Shown here: positions 16,838 through 26,727 of the stretch, piece after piece
Layout: each line of letters begins with the position of its first letter
Position numbering within the stretch: the stretch's first letter is position 1
Assembly (NCBI RefSeq): GCF_024171735.1
Contig: NZ_JAMTCH010000004.1
Coordinates: forward strand, 620,001 to 684,000
Reading direction: 5' to 3'
From: Prauserella alba
GTDB lineage: Bacteria > Actinomycetota > Actinomycetes > Mycobacteriales > Pseudonocardiaceae
DNA: 64,000 nucleotides
Program-made: the position numbers and the translations under genes
The notes under the pieces: model-generated
The model's input: only the letters and a program-made list of their open reading frames with translations
Database searches by the model: none
Told to the model about the DNA's origin: nothing

Positions 16838-18784
16838 TCACTTCTCGCCGCGGCTCCACTCGACCGCCGAGGCGAACGGACCGGCGGGCATCGGCGCGGT
16901 TCGCACACCCTCGACGTCGGAGGTGACGGCCACCGTGTCTGTGGGCTGGAACAGGGGAATCGTCACCCCGGCGTCCCACAGCGCCGGCTCTACGGTGCGC
17001 AGCGCCTCGTCGAGCGGTTTCGAGCCGGTCAGCGCATCGACGATGACCGACTGCAGCTCCGGGTCGCAGTAGCCGGCCGGATTGGCGGGCCGCATCCCGG
17101 CATCGTCCGAATCGCCACTCTGCGCGCTTTCGGTCTCGTTCGAACCGGCACCGGAATCAGCGGCCTCACCGGTTTGTGTGCCGGATTCGCCGGATTCACT
17201 TTCGTCGGATCCGGAACCGTCGCCTGCTCCGCCCGGCGTACTTTCTGCCGTACGACCGTCGGCCGATTCCGAACTTTCGTCGGTATTTCCTTCCCCGGAA
17301 CCGTCCTCGCCTTCTCGGCCGTCGGCACCGCCGGTGGCGAGCGGGGCGCAACCGTAGGACGACGCGAGCGACGAGGCCGGGTCGCCGCTGACCGGGCGGC
17401 CGACGACGGCGATGTCGACCTGCAACGCCCCGTCGGCGTTCTCACCGGGTGCCAGCAGCCGGTTGTACAGCTCCCGCGACGATTGCGGGGTGGCGTCCCT
17501 GACCTCGATGCCCGCTTCGACGAGCTGGCGCGTCAACTCTTCGGCCACGGCCGCGAACGGCTGCCGCTGGCCCGGCGCCGCGAGCGCGAGCGACAACGGC
17601 TGCCCGTCACGGGTCCAGGTGCCCGCCACGCGTTCGTAGCCCGCCTCCTGCAGCAGCCTGCGGGCCTTGCGCGGCTGCGGGTGGTGCGGCGACGCGCCGG
17701 CGGGCAGCGTCGCGCGGTAGGCCTCGTCCGAAGGCGGCCGGACGTGCGCCCCTGCCCGCTCGTAACCGGAAGGGCCGCCGTCGGCGCCCGCCTCGATGAG
17801 CGCGTCGCGATCGATGAGCGCCTCGACGGCTTCCCGCACCTGGCCGTCGGCGAGCGTGGCCACCGGCCGCAGCAGCGTCGAGACGACGTAGGGCCGCGGC
17901 ACCTCCGACACGCTCACGTCGGCATCGAGTTCGTCGAGTCGTTGTCTGACGGTTTCGTCGGTACCGACGACGGCGAGCTGGTCGGTACCGCTGCCCAGCG
18001 CACCCGCGAGCGCGGACGGGTCGGTCCGGCGGAGCACGACCCGGTCGACGGCGGCGGGCGCCTCCCAGTACCGCTCGTTGCGTTCGAGGACGATCTCACC
18101 CCTGGCGGAGTCGATCGTCGTGATCGCGAACGGACCGCCGTAGGCGGGGAAGCTGCCGGTCAGTGCGTTCTGCCAACCGCCGGGGACGTCCTTCATCAGG
18201 TGCTGCGGCAGCAGGTGGTCGAACAACGTCCGCCACCCCGGGTACGGCTCGGAGAACTCGACGTCGACGCGTTTACCGCCGTCGGCCGGGCGGATCTCGG
18301 AGATCAGCCGGTAGCCCGCGTCGCCCACCACGCCGGGTTGGGACGTCATCGCCTCGTGAAGGTAGACGAAGTCCTCGACCGCGATGGGCGCGCCGTCCGA
18401 CCAGGACGCGTCGGGCCGGATCCGGTAGGAGACGGTGAACGGATCGTGCGCGGTGACCTCGGCCGACCGCATGAGCCGCTCGTCGAGCACCCGGCTGCCG
18501 TCGTCGCCCTTCCGGAAGACCGACGGCAACAGCATCGTCGCCAGCGCCTGGGTGGTCGTGGACTGGTCAGCCAGGATGTGCGGGTTGTAGCCGCCGCCGA
18601 TGGAGTCGACCGCCACGGCGATGTCCGAGCTGTCACCGGGCGCCGCCTGAGACGTCTCCGCGACGGGAGAGCTCACCACCGGAGGGGGCGGCATGTTCGT
18701 ACACGCCGTCATCAGGACGGCCACCAGCGCGAACACGAGCACGACCGGTTTCCGGCCCGCTCGCCCCCCAATGATCGCGCGCAC
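16838..18784 (-). CDS. lpqW: LpqW-like family 5 solute-binding lipoprotein
   Basis: 648 residues. The signal peptide ends in the lipobox MTACTN (Cys28), followed by a Pro/Ser/Thr linker and a family 5 binding-protein fold (DPFTVSYRIRPDASWSDG near residues 113-130). Homologue position beside typA and near mshB matches Mycobacterium Rv1166 (LpqW), which steers mannosyl-lipid (PIM/LAM) synthesis rather than importing peptides. Residues of about 480-565 form a long Ser/Glu/Gly/Asp-rich insert just before the C-terminal lobe, unlike ordinary binding proteins. GTG start behind GGGGAG. No permease genes are attached; a role in envelope lipid regulation is inferred from family knowledge. Confidence 0.8.
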   Translation of the reverse strand: MRAIIGGRAGRKPVVLVFALVAVLMTACTNMPPPPVVSSPVAETSQAAPGDSSDIAVAVDSIGGGYNPHILADQSTTTQALATMLLPSVFRKGDDGSRVLDERLMRSAEVTAHDPFTVSYRIRPDASWSDGAPIAVEDFVYLHEAMTSQPGVVGDAGYRLISEIRPADGGKRVDVEFSEPYPGWRTLFDHLLPQHLMKDVPGGWQNALTGSFPAYGGPFAITTIDSARGEIVLERNERYWEAPAAVDRVVLRRTDPSALAGALGSGTDQLAVVGTDETVRQRLDELDADVSVSEVPRPYVVSTLLRPVATLADGQVREAVEALIDRDALIEAGADGGPSGYERAGAHVRPPSDEAYRATLPAGASPHHPQPRKARRLLQEAGYERVAGTWTRDGQPLSLALAAPGQRQPFAAVAEELTRQLVEAGIEVRDATPQSSRELYNRLLAPGENADGALQVDIAVVGRPVSGDPASSLASSYGCAPLATGGADGREGEDGSGEGNTDESSESADGRTAESTPGGAGDGSGSDESESGESGTQTGEAADSGAGSNETESAQSGDSDDAGMRPANPAGYCDPELQSVIVDALTGSKPLDEALRTVEPALWDAGVTIPLFQPTDTVAVTSDVEGVRTAPMPAGPFASAVEWSRGEK

Positions 18785-19021
18785 CTGCCGCTGCTCCCCT
18801 CACGTGTCGCCTACCCCGGCGCGGAACGCGCCACCGGGCCGGTTCGAGCCTGCCAGACCGGTTGTCAACTCCCGGCGAGGCCACCATTGCCGACGCACGA
18901 CAGGGTCAACCGGTTCCCCCGGCCGCGGCCCGTTCGCCACCGCACCACGCGAGAGCCGCCGGCGCGGCACGGGTCCGGTTCTCCCCCTTCTCCCGAACCC
19001 GTCCCGCGGTCTGCGACCGGC

Positions 19022-20932
<1,911 letters not shown>

Positions 20933-21171
20933 GCGAGAACTCCTGATACGAGAAGAGGGTTGGGGTGACCTGCGCCGTCGCCGCGGCGCGGGGTCTTTTC
21001 CCAGCGTACCGGGGGCGGCGATGTGCCCGGCGCCACACCTCGCGACCACCCCGGACAACGCCCGCGCCCGCCCGGGCTACGGCCCCGCAACGGGAGCGCC
21101 CGACCAGGCGCGGGGCGCCCGTAGGGCACGTCGTCGGACTCGGTGTGGTCAGCGCCACCCTTCACAACAAC

Positions 21172-21190
21172 TGAGGTTGGCCTAACCTAA
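21172..21190. promoter_or_regulatory. IdeR/DtxR-type iron box
   Basis: TGAGGTTGGCCTAACCTAA matches 17 of 19 positions of the known iron box TTAGGTTAGSCTAACCTAA. It ends 34 bases before the start of the Cys-rich small gene. Iron-loaded IdeR/DtxR would repress that gene. The spacer from typA (20933-21171) holds no gene. Confidence 0.85.
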
Positions 21191-21224
21191 CAGGGGCAAT
21201 CGACGTCGCCCCTGGAGCGTGCCC

Positions 21225-21446
21225 GTGGGCAAGAAGCACAAGTCCGGCAAGCACATCAAAGCCAGCACCAAGCTGGCGGTGGCGCTCGCACAGGAGGACG
21301 ACCCGAAGTCCGCGGTCCGCGGAATGATCAAGGCCGGTCAGCTGAAGAAGAAATGCTGCAAGTCGAAGCCGCGGTGCAAGAAGTGCCCGGTCATGGCACT
21401 GCAGACCGCCAAGACGATGCAGTCGAAGGTGTCGAAGGCGGCCTGA
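21225..21446 (+). CDS. Small Lys-rich protein with CC-x5-CxxC motif, probably iron-regulated
   Basis: 73 residues, about a quarter of them Lys. Cys44, Cys45, Cys51 and Cys54 (KKCCKSKPRCKKCPV) are suited to bind a metal ion, or an Fe-S or zinc centre. No signal peptide or membrane segment is seen, so it is cytoplasmic. GTG 21225 was chosen because GGAG lies seven bases upstream; GTG 21219 is in frame but too near. The iron box directly upstream points to expression under iron limitation. I recall similar short proteins in other actinomycetes but no function for them. It could bind metal, nucleic acid, or both. Confidence 0.8.
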   Translation: MGKKHKSGKHIKASTKLAVALAQEDDPKSAVRGMIKAGQLKKKCCKSKPRCKKCPVMALQTAKTMQSKVSKAA

Positions 21447-21586
21447 CCTGCACGGCCGACCGGCCCGCGTCGGACCCGGTACCGCGGAACCGCTCACGTC
21501 GGCATGACGTTTCAGACGGAGACCGTCCCGGGCCGTGCTGTCCCGCCCGGGCGGGATGCATGCCCGCTCGGCTCGTGCGCTCGCCG

Positions 21587-21886
21587 TCAGCCGGCCAGGA
21601 GCTCGTTGATGTCGTTCAGCTCGTGACAGGTGCGAGTCGCGGCGAACTCGATGACCTCGTACGACGCGAGATGCCGGATCGAGAGCGGATCGGACGCCAA
21701 CATCGCGTCGATCTTCAACCTCGACATCGGGCGCACGATCATCACCTCGCCGCGATGCAGATCCCTGCGACCCGACGCGATCAAGTGCTCCTGCTCGTAC
21801 TGCTTGGTGAGCCACTCGGCGTGGTCCGGCAAGGCGTAGTCCACGTCCGTGACCGGGGCCGTGTAGGTAACCAATACGACGTACAT
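21587..21886 (-). CDS. YciI-family small protein
   Basis: 99 residues with the YciI (dimeric alpha/beta-barrel) pattern: an N-terminal strand MYVVLVTYTAPVTDVD, the DHAEWL motif containing the conserved His (about residues 21-26), and a GxVMIVRPMS strand near 46-55. Family members resemble muconolactone isomerase and may be small hydrolases or binding proteins; the activity here is unknown. ATG 21886 is preceded closely by GAGG. The flanking spacers (21447-21586 and 21887-22015) look empty. It stands alone between the small Cys-rich gene and the Nudix gene. Confidence 0.75.
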   Translation of the reverse strand: MYVVLVTYTAPVTDVDYALPDHAEWLTKQYEQEHLIASGRRDLHRGEVMIVRPMSRLKIDAMLASDPLSIRHLASYEVIEFAATRTCHELNDINELLAG

Positions 21887-22015
21887 ACCTCGACCGTACG
21901 TCCGCCACCATCCCAGCGCAGCGTGGAAAACCCGCGCGTTCTGCGCCCGCGCACGGGCCGCGCTGGACGAGCGCCGCCGCCGGTCCGCCGCGGCGCGCGA
22001 CCGGGTTCGCCGGTA

Positions 22016-22405
22016 TCAGGCGAGCAGTTCCTCGAGATCGGGAATCAGTACGCGGTCGGCGGGCAACCAGTCGACGGCCGCCACCTCGCCCGCACCGACC
22101 CACTGCAAGGCCTTGTGTTCGGCGGCCTGCGGGGTACCGCCGTCGTCGACCAGTGCGGCGGCGTAGACGCGCAAAACGGCGCCACTCTGCAACGCGATGT
22201 CGCCCCCGACGCGGACGCCGACGGTGACATCGACGCCCAGTTCCTCGCGGCATTCCCGCACCAGCGCGTCGGCCTCCGACTCGTCCGGTTCCACGCGGCC
22301 TCCCGGCAGTTCCCACAGCCCGGCGACGTCGTCGGGATAGGAGCGCTGCCCCACGAGCAACTTGCCGTCGTCGACAATCGCCGCCCCGACGATCACCCGG
22401 TCCAT
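22016..22405 (-). CDS. Nudix hydrolase, MutT-like
   Basis: 129 residues with a perfect Nudix box at Gly36-Val58 (G-x5-E-x7-RE-x-x-EE-x-G-U, the REcrEELGV part at 50-58). It hydrolyses a nucleoside diphosphate linked to another group; an oxidised or non-canonical nucleoside triphosphate is a likely substrate, by similarity to the MutT/CTP pyrophosphohydrolase subgroup, and the early GLWELPGGRVE phrase fits that subgroup. The start overlaps the 3' end of the sensor kinase gene by 13 bases, so it is translated with the two-component genes, an arrangement that may be incidental. Confidence 0.88.
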   Translation of the reverse strand: MDRVIVGAAIVDDGKLLVGQRSYPDDVAGLWELPGGRVEPDESEADALVRECREELGVDVTVGVRVGGDIALQSGAVLRVYAAALVDDGGTPQAAEHKALQWVGAGEVAAVDWLPADRVLIPDLEELLA

Positions 22406-23787
22406 GTCCGCTCCTCACGGTCGGCGGTCGTGTGCCTGCGCCAGCTCACCTCGAAGCGGGCTCCCCCGTCCGGCGATTCGCCGACGACGACCCGTCCGCC
22501 GCGTCGGCGCACCGCTTCGGCCACGAGAGCCAGCCCGAGACCCGTTCCGCCGGAGCTGCGCGCCCGGTCGTCGGAAGCCCGGTAGAATCGGTCGAACACG
22601 TGTCCCCGGTGCTCCGGATCGATGCCCGGACCGTCGTCGTCGACGACCACGCGCACCCACGCACGCGTGGCCAGCACCGACACGACGATGCCGCTCGCCG
22701 CGTGCCTGCAGGCGTTGCGCAGCAGATTGTCCAGCACGAGCTCGACCTCCGACGGGGCGGCCAGCGCCCACGCCGACGGCACGAGCGCGCTGACCCGCAC
22801 GTCGAGTCCGTCCGCGCCGAGCCGTTCGACGGCCGCGCGCGCCTCCGTGACCAGTTCGACCGGTTCGGCCACCGGCACCTCCCCCGCGTCCGCGCGCGCG
22901 AGGGTCAGCAGGCCGTCGAGCAGCGTCGACAGGCGTTCGGTCTCGACGAGGACGTCCGCGAGCGTCTCCTGCGCGAGGTCGCCGTCGGAGGCCGCGACGC
23001 CGACCTCGGCCTGCACCCGGATCGACGCGACGGGCGAACGCAGCTCGTGCGCCGCGTCGCCGGTGAATCTGCGGAGCCGCTCGCCGACCTCGTCGTAGCG
23101 CGCGAGCAGGCCGTTGAACTCGGCGGCCAGCGCCCCGATCTCGTCGGCCGACCCTGGTTCGGGCAGTCGCCCACCGCTCGGCAGTGCCCGCACCGACCGG
23201 CGCATCCGGCCGACGGGACGCAATGCTGCACCGGTCACGACCCACGTCGCGGCGCCCACCAGCACCGCGCCCGCGACGGCGAGCCCGACGAGCAGCCTGC
23301 CCCCGTCGGCGATCACCGCCGCCGCACCGGCCAGCGGCGCCTCCGCCACCACGAGGCGCTGCGCACCGTCGGGTGCGGTGACCACCGAGCCGGCCCATCG
23401 CGTGGGCACGGCACTGTCACGGCCCCCGACGGTCACCGCGAGACCCGCTTTGAGGTCGCCGACGTGCTCATCGCCGAGCGTGGGTGGCGCGCCGCCGTCC
23501 ACCGGGTCGCCCGCGGTGTCGAGCACCCGAACGCGCAGGCCGTCCGATGTGGATGGCGTCGTGCCGGACTCGACGGCCCGTGCGGCCGTGGCCACCGCCG
23601 TCCGCAGGTCGGCATCGACGCCGGCGCGCAGCCACGGGCCGACGAAGCGCCCGGCGAAGAGCGCGAGCACGAGCAGGACGGCCGCCGCGACGACGGTCGC
23701 CACCACGGTGATGCGCAGTCGCAGGCTTCTCCCGCGCCACCAGCGACGGCGACGCGGATCTCCCGTGCGCGGGGGCGGGCTCGTCAC
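22393..23787 (-). CDS. Sensor histidine kinase
   Basis: 464 residues. A first membrane helix (about 22-44) is followed by an extracellular domain (about 45-155), a second helix (about 160-182), HAMP, then HisKA with FTGDAAHELRSPVAS (phosphoacceptor His) and HATPase with LDNLLRNACRHAASG (N box), DDGPGID (G1), FDRFYRAS (F box) and GGTGLGLALV (G2). It phosphorylates the response regulator encoded directly upstream. GTG 23787 has GAGGA seven bases before it; GTG 23820, overlapping the regulator stop as GTGA, is the alternative and would add 11 residues. The signal is unknown; the sensor domain is not recognised. Confidence 0.93.
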   Translation of the reverse strand: MTSPPPRTGDPRRRRWWRGRSLRLRITVVATVVAAAVLLVLALFAGRFVGPWLRAGVDADLRTAVATAARAVESGTTPSTSDGLRVRVLDTAGDPVDGGAPPTLGDEHVGDLKAGLAVTVGGRDSAVPTRWAGSVVTAPDGAQRLVVAEAPLAGAAAVIADGGRLLVGLAVAGAVLVGAATWVVTGAALRPVGRMRRSVRALPSGGRLPEPGSADEIGALAAEFNGLLARYDEVGERLRRFTGDAAHELRSPVASIRVQAEVGVAASDGDLAQETLADVLVETERLSTLLDGLLTLARADAGEVPVAEPVELVTEARAAVERLGADGLDVRVSALVPSAWALAAPSEVELVLDNLLRNACRHAASGIVVSVLATRAWVRVVVDDDGPGIDPEHRGHVFDRFYRASDDRARSSGGTGLGLALVAEAVRRRGGRVVVGESPDGGARFEVSWRRHTTADREERTWTG

Positions 23788-23816
23788 GCGCCGGTCCTCG
23801 TCACTCGCCGGTCTCG

Positions 23817-24521
23817 TCACTCGCCGGTCGCAGTGCCCGAATCGGGGTCGCCCGCGACGTACCCGTGGCCCCGCACCGTGCGCACGAACGCGGTCGCCCC
23901 CACCGCGTCCAACTTGCGCCGCAGATAACCCACGTACACCTCGACGACGTTGCGCGTGGCGGCTCGCTGGTCGCCCCACACCGACTGCAGCAGCTCCTCC
24001 TTGGTCACCACCGTGCCCGCGCGGCCCGCGAGCGCCTCCAGCAACGCGTACTCCCTGGGACTCAGCGGAACCGGTTCCTCGCGCCAATACACCTCACGAC
24101 GTCCGCGGTCGAGCACGAGCGGGCCGATCCGCAACTGTCCACGGGCACCTTCGGCGGCGGCGCGCCGTAGGGTCGCGCGCACCTGCGCGACGAGCACGAC
24201 GAACGAGAACGGCTTCACGACGTATCCGTCCGCACCGAGGTCGAGACCGTCGGCCTGGTCGATCTCGCCGTCCTTGGCCGAGATCAGCAGCACCGGCGTC
24301 GTCACGCCGTCCGCGCGCAGCCGTTCGAGCACGCGGTAGCCGGAGAGGCCGGGCAGCATGATGTCGAGCAGGACGACGTCGAACGCCCCGGTCCCGGCGA
24401 GATTCAGCGCCGTGTGGCCGTCGGCGGCCACGGTGACGTCCATGCCCTCCGCACCGAGGCCACGGCGCAGCGCCTTGCGCACACCCACTTCGTCGTCGAC
24501 GACCAGCACTCGCGGTTCCAC
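23817..24521 (-). CDS. OmpR-family response regulator
   Basis: 234 residues. The receiver domain (1-120) has the acidic pocket Asp9/Asp10, phosphoacceptor Asp53 (VLLDIMLP) and Lys103 (VVKPF). The winged-helix DNA-binding domain (about 130-225) ends in NVVEVYVGYLRRKLD and VRGHGYVAG. It is the first gene of the regulator/kinase/Nudix run and starts with GTG. Its own promoter shares the spacer to the LolA-like/ABC genes, where four TCTCAGC repeats at the spacing expected of this family lie, so it probably controls both directions. Confidence 0.94.
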   Translation of the reverse strand: MEPRVLVVDDEVGVRKALRRGLGAEGMDVTVAADGHTALNLAGTGAFDVVLLDIMLPGLSGYRVLERLRADGVTTPVLLISAKDGEIDQADGLDLGADGYVVKPFSFVVLVAQVRATLRRAAAEGARGQLRIGPLVLDRGRREVYWREEPVPLSPREYALLEALAGRAGTVVTKEELLQSVWGDQRAATRNVVEVYVGYLRRKLDAVGATAFVRTVRGHGYVAGDPDSGTATGE

Positions 24522-24561
24522 ATCTGTCAGGATGCCGCCTTCCCGGCCCGGGCGCGGGATC

Positions 24562-24608
24562 TCTCAGCGCCTTCTCAGCGTGGCGCACCTTCTCAGCTCG
24601 GTCTCAGC
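24562..24608. promoter_or_regulatory. Two pairs of TCTCAGC direct repeats, OmpR-type operator
   Basis: TCTCAGC occurs at 24562, 24573, 24591 and 24602: two pairs, each with an 11-bp pitch (7-bp half-site plus 4-bp spacer), the layout bound by OmpR/PhoB-family dimers and close to the mycobacterial PhoP pattern TCACAGC-N4-TCACAGC. It lies between the divergent response regulator and LolA-like genes. Confidence 0.7.
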
Positions 24609-24688
24609 ACCGGCCGCGAAGACTCAACGGTGTCAGGAAACGCCGGTGACTGGGAAACTGGCGGTTACTCCGGGGGCGAGGAGGACTC

Positions 24689-25744
24689 GTGAACACGAAA
24701 CGGAAAGCGGCGACGGTGGCGGTGGCCGGGACGGCGGCAGGCGCGCTCGGACTGGGGCTGCTCGCGATGCCCGCGGGCGCCGACAGCGCGCCCGAACTCC
24801 CTGAGATCGGGGCGCAGCAGCTGGTCGGCTCGGTGCTGAAGGCGCAGCCGCCCGCGATGTCGGGCACGGCGACGGTCGACAACGAGCTGGGCATCCCGGC
24901 CGTGCCGGGCGTACCGGCGCTGGACGCGCAGTCCGCACGCGTCTACTACGACGGCGACGGCAAGGGCCGGGTCGCACTGGAGCAGGAGTCGAGCGAGCTG
25001 ACCTACGTCCTCGGCGAGAAGGAGCTCTGGTCCTACGACTCGGCCGAGGGCACGGCCACGCGGACCCCGCTGCCCGCCGGTGCGCGGGGCGAGCACCGCA
25101 GCCCGAAGGCGGACGGGGCGGACCCCGCCAGGGCCGCGACGCAGGTCGTCGACAAGCTTGAGGAGTCGTCGAACGTCTCGGTCGACGGGACGGCGCGCGT
25201 GGCGGGTCGCGCGGCATACGAGCTGGTGCTGACGCCGAAACCCGACGAGCGGACGCTGGTTCGCGAGGTCCGCGTGGCGGTCGACGCCGAGGAGCGGTTG
25301 CCGTTGCGCATGTCGGTGCTGACACACGGCACGACCGAGCCGGCGTTCGAGATCGGCTTCTCCGAGGTCGAGTTCGGCCCGCAGCCGGAGCGGCTGTTCG
25401 AGTTCTCCCCGCCGGAAGGCACCGAGGTGACCGAATCCGAGGCGGGCCGGCCCGAAGGCCACCGCGGCGGCAGCGGTGACGAACCGCAGTTCCGGACCAC
25501 GGGCGACGGCTGGGACACGGTCGTGCTCACCCGCGTGCCGCAGGAACTGCGCGATCGTGGCGAGAACGGCGGCACCGACGTCGAGGGCATGCTCGACCGG
25601 TTCGGCAAGCCCGTGCAGGGCGAGTTCGGCTCCGGGCACGTCATCGAGACCCGCATCGGCACCGCACTGATCACCGAGGACGGCAGGCTCGCGGCAGGCG
25701 CCGTGCCCGAGCAGGTCCTGCGCCAGGCACTGGAGAACCGGTGA
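24689..25744 (+). CDS. Exported LolA/RseB-fold protein
   Basis: 351 residues. The signal peptide (about 1-31, cut near AGADS) has no lipobox Cys, so the protein is secreted or kept at the membrane. The body (about 40-250) looks like the actinobacterial LolA/RseB-type lipid-binding beta fold (ARVYYDGDGKGRVAL, LWSYDSAEGTATRTPLP, AYELVLTPKPDE), followed by a C-terminal domain of about 90 residues. No outer membrane is expected here, so classical LolA function does not apply; binding a lipid or sensing envelope state is plausible. GTG 24689 follows GAGGA. It is coupled to the ABC exporter by a GTGA overlap and faces the two-component genes. Confidence 0.8.
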   Translation: MNTKRKAATVAVAGTAAGALGLGLLAMPAGADSAPELPEIGAQQLVGSVLKAQPPAMSGTATVDNELGIPAVPGVPALDAQSARVYYDGDGKGRVALEQESSELTYVLGEKELWSYDSAEGTATRTPLPAGARGEHRSPKADGADPARAATQVVDKLEESSNVSVDGTARVAGRAAYELVLTPKPDERTLVREVRVAVDAEERLPLRMSVLTHGTTEPAFEIGFSEVEFGPQPERLFEFSPPEGTEVTESEAGRPEGHRGGSGDEPQFRTTGDGWDTVVLTRVPQELRDRGENGGTDVEGMLDRFGKPVQGEFGSGHVIETRIGTALITEDGRLAAGAVPEQVLRQALENR

Positions 25745-26727
25745 CCGCGCAGGCCGAGCCGGTGGTGGCGGGTCCCTCTCAGCAGGAGGGGCCCGCCCTC
25801 GCGGCCCGCACCCGAGGACTGCGCAAGACCTACGGCCGGACGGTCGCGGTCGATCACGTCGACCTCGACGTCCCCGAGGGCGCGGTGCTGGGGATGCTCG
25901 GCCCGAACGGCTCGGGAAAGACGACGACGATCCGCATGCTGCTGGGGTTGGTGCAGCCGACCGAGGGCGAGGTCGAGCTGCTCGGCCATGCGATGCCGGA
26001 GCGGGCCGCCGACGCGCTGCCGGACGTGGGAGCGCTGGTGGAGGGCCCTGGGTTCCATCCGTTCCTGTCGGGGCGGGAGAACCTGCTGCGCCTGGGAGCC
26101 GCCGAACCCCGGCTGACGGCGGGTCAGATCTCCGCCGCGGTCGACGACGCGCTCGAAAGGGTAGGGCTGAGCCGCGCGGGCGGGCGCCGCTACCGCGGCT
26201 ACTCGCTGGGCATGAAGCAGCGGCTGGGGCTGGCCGGCGCGCTACTCGTACCGCGCAGGCTCGTGGTCCTGGACGAGCCGACCAACGGGCTCGACCCGGC
26301 TGGCACCCGGGAGATCCGGTCGGTCATCGCGGATCTGCACCGCGAAGGCGTGACGGTGCTCGTCTCGTCCCATCTGCTCGCCGAGGTGGAGGCGACGTGC
26401 ACGCACGTCGCCGTGCTGAACGAGGGCACCCTCGTCGCGCAGGGCGACCTGACGGAGCTGCTCGAATCCGAGTCACCCGGCCTCGAAGTGTCCACAACGG
26501 ACGCGTCGGCGGCGGTGGCTGCCCTGCGTGCGGCACACCTGAACGCACGTCCGACACCGGACGGCGTGCGCGTCGAGCTGACGCGAGCCGCGGCGCCGGA
26601 CGTGATCGCCACGCTCGTCGGCGCGGGCGTACCGGTCCACGAAGCGCGGCGCAGCCGCACCGGCCTGGAGGACCTGTTCGCCAGGCTGACCCAGGACAGT
26701 GAGGAGGCGCCGACATGGACGTCATGA
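25741..26727 (+). CDS. ABC exporter ATPase
   Basis: 328 residues with one ABC domain (about 20-250): Walker A GPNGSGKTT, signature YSLGMKQRLGLA, Walker B LVVLDEPTNGLD and the switch His in SSHLLAEVE. The C-terminal 80 residues are the usual DrrA/CcmA-like accessory domain. GTG 25741 overlaps the stop of the LolA-like gene by four bases. Together with the following ABC-2 permease it makes a two-component exporter or a sensing transporter of BceAB/DrrAB style. The substrate is unknown; a lipid or peptide antibiotic would fit the neighbouring exported protein and two-component system. Confidence 0.93.
   Translation: MTAQAEPVVAGPSQQEGPALAARTRGLRKTYGRTVAVDHVDLDVPEGAVLGMLGPNGSGKTTTIRMLLGLVQPTEGEVELLGHAMPERAADALPDVGALVEGPGFHPFLSGRENLLRLGAAEPRLTAGQISAAVDDALERVGLSRAGGRRYRGYSLGMKQRLGLAGALLVPRRLVVLDEPTNGLDPAGTREIRSVIADLHREGVTVLVSSHLLAEVEATCTHVAVLNEGTLVAQGDLTELLESESPGLEVSTTDASAAVAALRAAHLNARPTPDGVRVELTRAAAPDVIATLVGAGVPVHEARRSRTGLEDLFARLTQDSEEAPTWTS

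Noticed and set aside
23788-24087. Upstream extension of the sensor kinase frame
   Set aside because: It overlaps the response regulator in another frame; kinase features begin after 23787.
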